Source: Paramagnetospirillum magneticum AMB-1 (GTDB lineage: Bacteria > Pseudomonadota > Alphaproteobacteria > Rhodospirillales > Magnetospirillaceae). From it: 15,053 nt of DNA. The translations under genes and the position numbers were made by a program. Positions 14,101 to 15,053 of the stretch are shown here, one piece after another (position 1 is the stretch's first letter; every line of letters starts with the position of its first letter). A model generated the notes under the pieces. That model had not been told where the DNA came from and did not search any database. It worked only from the letters and a program-made list of their open reading frames with translations. The stretch lies in assembly GCF_000009985.1 (NCBI RefSeq), contig NC_007626.1, positions 1,365,732-1,380,784 of the forward strand. Reading direction: 5' to 3'.

Positions 14101-15053
14101 AGGAGGTGACGGTCACCATCCACGGCAGCAATGACAGCGCCACCATCAGCGGCGACATCGCCGGCGGCGTCGGCGAGGACGGCACCGGCACGGCGACCGG
14201 CACCCTCAACGTCTCCGACGTGGACAGCGGCGAGGCCCATGTCCAGGCCACCAGCGTCGAGACCGATCAGGGCACCTTCACCATCGGTGAAGACGGCAAG
14301 TGGTCCTTCGCGCTGAACAACGACGACCCGGCGGTCCAGGCCCTGGGCGCCAATGATTCCATGACCAAGACCTTCACGGTGACGAGTGCCGACGGCACCG
14401 ACACCCAGGAGGTGACGGTCACCATCCACGGCAGCAATGACAGCGCCACCATCAGCGGCGACATCGCCGGCGGCGTCGGCGAGGACGGCACCAGCACGGC
14501 CACCGGCACCCTCAACGTCTCCGACGTTGACTCCGGCGAGGCCCATGTCCAGGCGACCAGCGTCGAGACCGATCAGGGCACCTTCACCATCGGCGAGGAC
14601 GGCAAGTGGTCGTTCGCCCTCAACAACGACGACCCGGCGGTGCAGGCCCTGGGCGCCGGTGATTCCATGACCAAGACCTTCACGGTCACCAGCGCCGATG
14701 GCACCGACACCCAGGAAGTGACGGTCACCATCAACGGGTCCAATGACTCGGCCACCATCTCCGGCGACATCGCCGGCGGCGTCGGCGAGGACGGCACCCA
14801 GGCCGCGACCGGCACGCTCAACGTGGCGGATGTGGACAGCGGCGAGGCCCATGTCCAGGCGACCAGCGTCGAGACCGATCAGGGCACCTTCACCATCGGT
14901 GAAGACGGCAAGTGGTCGTTCGCCCTCAACAACGACGACCCGGCGGTGCAGGCCCTGGGCGCCAATGATTCCATGACCAAGACCTTCACGGTCACCAGCG
15001 CCGACGGCACCGACACCCAGGAGGTGACGGTCACCATCCACGGCAGCAACGAC
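11106..15053 (+). CDS. Giant VCBS repeat protein, N-terminal part, 3'-truncated by window edge
   Basis: Starts at ATG 11106 with GGGAG seven bases upstream and stays open for 1,316 codons to the window edge. Residues 1-193 are polar and Asn/Gln/Asp-rich (MAENNNSNPPHDQHDGAEEN; LTVLQNVQNQNMGDARLNVA), without a Sec signal peptide, as expected for type I secretion substrates. Residues 194-299 form a cadherin-like domain (HAPIVAG, DEDHPLTMTA, DSDGDTLSILSL, YTFTPDANFNGEINATYTIS). Two diverged VCBS repeats follow (12000-12287, 288 bp; 12288-12602, 315 bp), then eight units of exactly 306 bp to 15050. VCBS proteins are typically cell-surface or matrix adhesins; that role is inferred. No LapA-type retention module or TAAG-like protease site was recognised at the N-terminus. 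Missing are any RTX block and C-terminal secretion signal; the fragment at 1-5545 carries just such downstream domains and may be the rest of this gene. Confidence 0.92.
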   Translation, partial: MAENNNSNPPHDQHDGAEENAQQSLDDLTVLQNVQNQNMGDARLNVARAVDVSDTQLGNLANVQQGSTGSPQVQNLGGIAGGANISVDVEIEAAKDNSVAPPELDGLAVDIRDEAPTISVNPGGAKPLNVQELPDLARPDAEFRDQGRDAVPQTGTGPVAGATITSQVQEVVQAEVAAAPAVDNAPDIQAVAVNHAPIVAGVADIGTIDEDHPLTMTAAEWQAKLLANATDSDGDTLSILSLDDIRIDHGSFARNADGTYTFTPDANFNGEINATYTISDGHGGLATGSASLHVNAVNDAAEITGDTAVVVGEDTARAAGNLDATDIDSPATFVAATTADDYGTFSVDESGQWSFAMNDSVQSLGAGDHLTRTFEVQTADGTSQTVTVTIDGANDQAVISGDAKDLSGSVGEDGTQTATGTLHVSDVDSGEAHVQATSVETDQGTFTIGEDGKWSFALNNDDPAVQALGANDSMTKTFTVTSADGTDTQEVTVTIHGSNDSATISGDIAGGVGEDGTGTATGTLNVSDVDSGEAHVQATSVETDQGTFTIGEDGKWSFALNNDDPAVQALGANDSMTKTFTVTSADGTDTQEVTVTIHGSNDSATISGDIAGGVGEDGTSTATGTLNVADVDNGEAHVQATSVETDQGTFTIGEDGKWSFALNNDDPAVQALGANESMTKTFTVTSADGTDTQEVTVTINGSNDSATISGDIAGGVGEDGTSTATGTLSVADVDNGEAHVQATSIETDQGTFTIGEDGKWSFALNNDDPAVQALGANESMTKTFTVTSADGTDTQEVTVTINGSNDSATISGDIAGGVGEDGTSTATGTLNVSDVDNGEAHVQATSIETDQGTFTIGEDGKWSFALNNDDPAVQALGANESMTKTFTVTSADGTDTQEVTVTIHGSNDSATISGDIAGGVGEDGTGTATGTLNVSDVDSGEAHVQATSVETDQGTFTIGEDGKWSFALNNDDPAVQALGANDSMTKTFTVTSADGTDTQEVTVTIHGSNDSATISGDIAGGVGEDGTGTATGTLNVSDVDSGEAHVQATSVETDQGTFTIGEDGKWSFALNNDDPAVQALGANDSMTKTFTVTSADGTDTQEVTVTIHGSNDSATISGDIAGGVGEDGTSTATGTLNVSDVDSGEAHVQATSVETDQGTFTIGEDGKWSFALNNDDPAVQALGAGDSMTKTFTVTSADGTDTQEVTVTINGSNDSATISGDIAGGVGEDGTQAATGTLNVADVDSGEAHVQATSVETDQGTFTIGEDGKWSFALNNDDPAVQALGANDSMTKTFTVTSADGTDTQEVTVTIHGSND
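12000..15053 (+). repeat. VCBS array 3: ten tandem repeats, last eight exactly 306 bp
   Basis: Unit starts are 12000, 12288, 12603, 12909, 13215, 13521, 13827, 14133, 14439 and 14745, and the next would begin at 15051. The first two are diverged (96 and 105 codons). The rest match array 1 (1-1530) unit for unit at the protein level. Units 13827-14132 and 14133-14438 look identical over all 306 bases. The array continues past the right edge. Confidence 0.97.

Noticed and set aside
11178..15041. Open frame of 1,287 codons on the minus strand opposite the VCBS gene
   Set aside because: It exists because the 306-bp unit, a multiple of three, lacks stops in that antisense frame, so repetition extends it. 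Its sequence is Gly/Ala/His/Arg-rich shadow with no initiation signal. The plus strand carries recognisable VCBS domains.
12000..15053. CRISPR array or other non-coding repeat
   Set aside because: Units are contiguous, coding, 306 bp and free of spacers. The 24-bp array at 5549-7171 is also purely coding with protein-level periodicity.

Overview
The window looks like part of a GC-rich (estimated at about two-thirds G+C) alphaproteobacterial chromosome. A Magnetospirillum-like or other Rhodospirillales source is my best guess. It rests on base composition, a YciB/IspZ-type septation protein, very large VCBS/RTX/DUF4114 proteins and an octapeptide-repeat protein; no marker gene proves it. No rRNA, tRNA, transposase or CRISPR array was seen.

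Layout. (1) 1-5551, plus strand: the 3' part of a giant secreted-type VCBS protein gene, open at the left edge. It holds five 306-bp VCBS units, two cadherin-like domains, an RTX Ca-binding block, four units of a second VCBS family, another cadherin-like domain and the first half of a DUF4114 domain. One base is missing near 4343, which splits the reading frame. (2) 5549-7207, minus strand: an unusual protein built from about 68 consecutive 8-residue repeats, with its C-terminus missing. Genes (1) and (2) meet tail to tail exactly at a GAATTC hexamer (5546-5551), and neither has its own 3' end. (3) 7208-7491: a spacer with a perfect 15-bp inverted repeat. (4) 7492-9041, minus: yciB (septation protein A family) preceded by a LysR regulator. 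(5) 9141-10661, plus: a glutathione S-transferase and a translationally adjacent PNPOx-superfamily flavin/nucleotide-binding protein that carries a one-base frameshift near 10152. (6) 10662-11105: a non-coding leader. (7) 11106-15053, plus: the 5' part of a giant VCBS protein gene, open at the right edge, with a cadherin-like domain and ten VCBS repeats, the last eight exactly 306 bp each.

How the parts relate. lysR/gst/PNPOx is a divergent regulator-target arrangement around a 99-bp spacer with a 6+6 dyad. The VCBS pieces (1) and (7) use the same 306-bp repeat family, and both window ends fall at the same position in the repeat and the same codon phase. They could therefore be the two ends of one gene of more than 3,160 codons. 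Taken with the GAATTC junction, the window behaves like a circularised or tandemly joined roughly 15,050-bp segment, or a misassembled contig, opened inside the repeat array. The two apparent one-base deletions also fit draft-quality sequence. The most interesting biology is the octapeptide-repeat protein and the homogenised VCBS arrays; the most important caution is that the 5546-5551 join may not exist in the genome.
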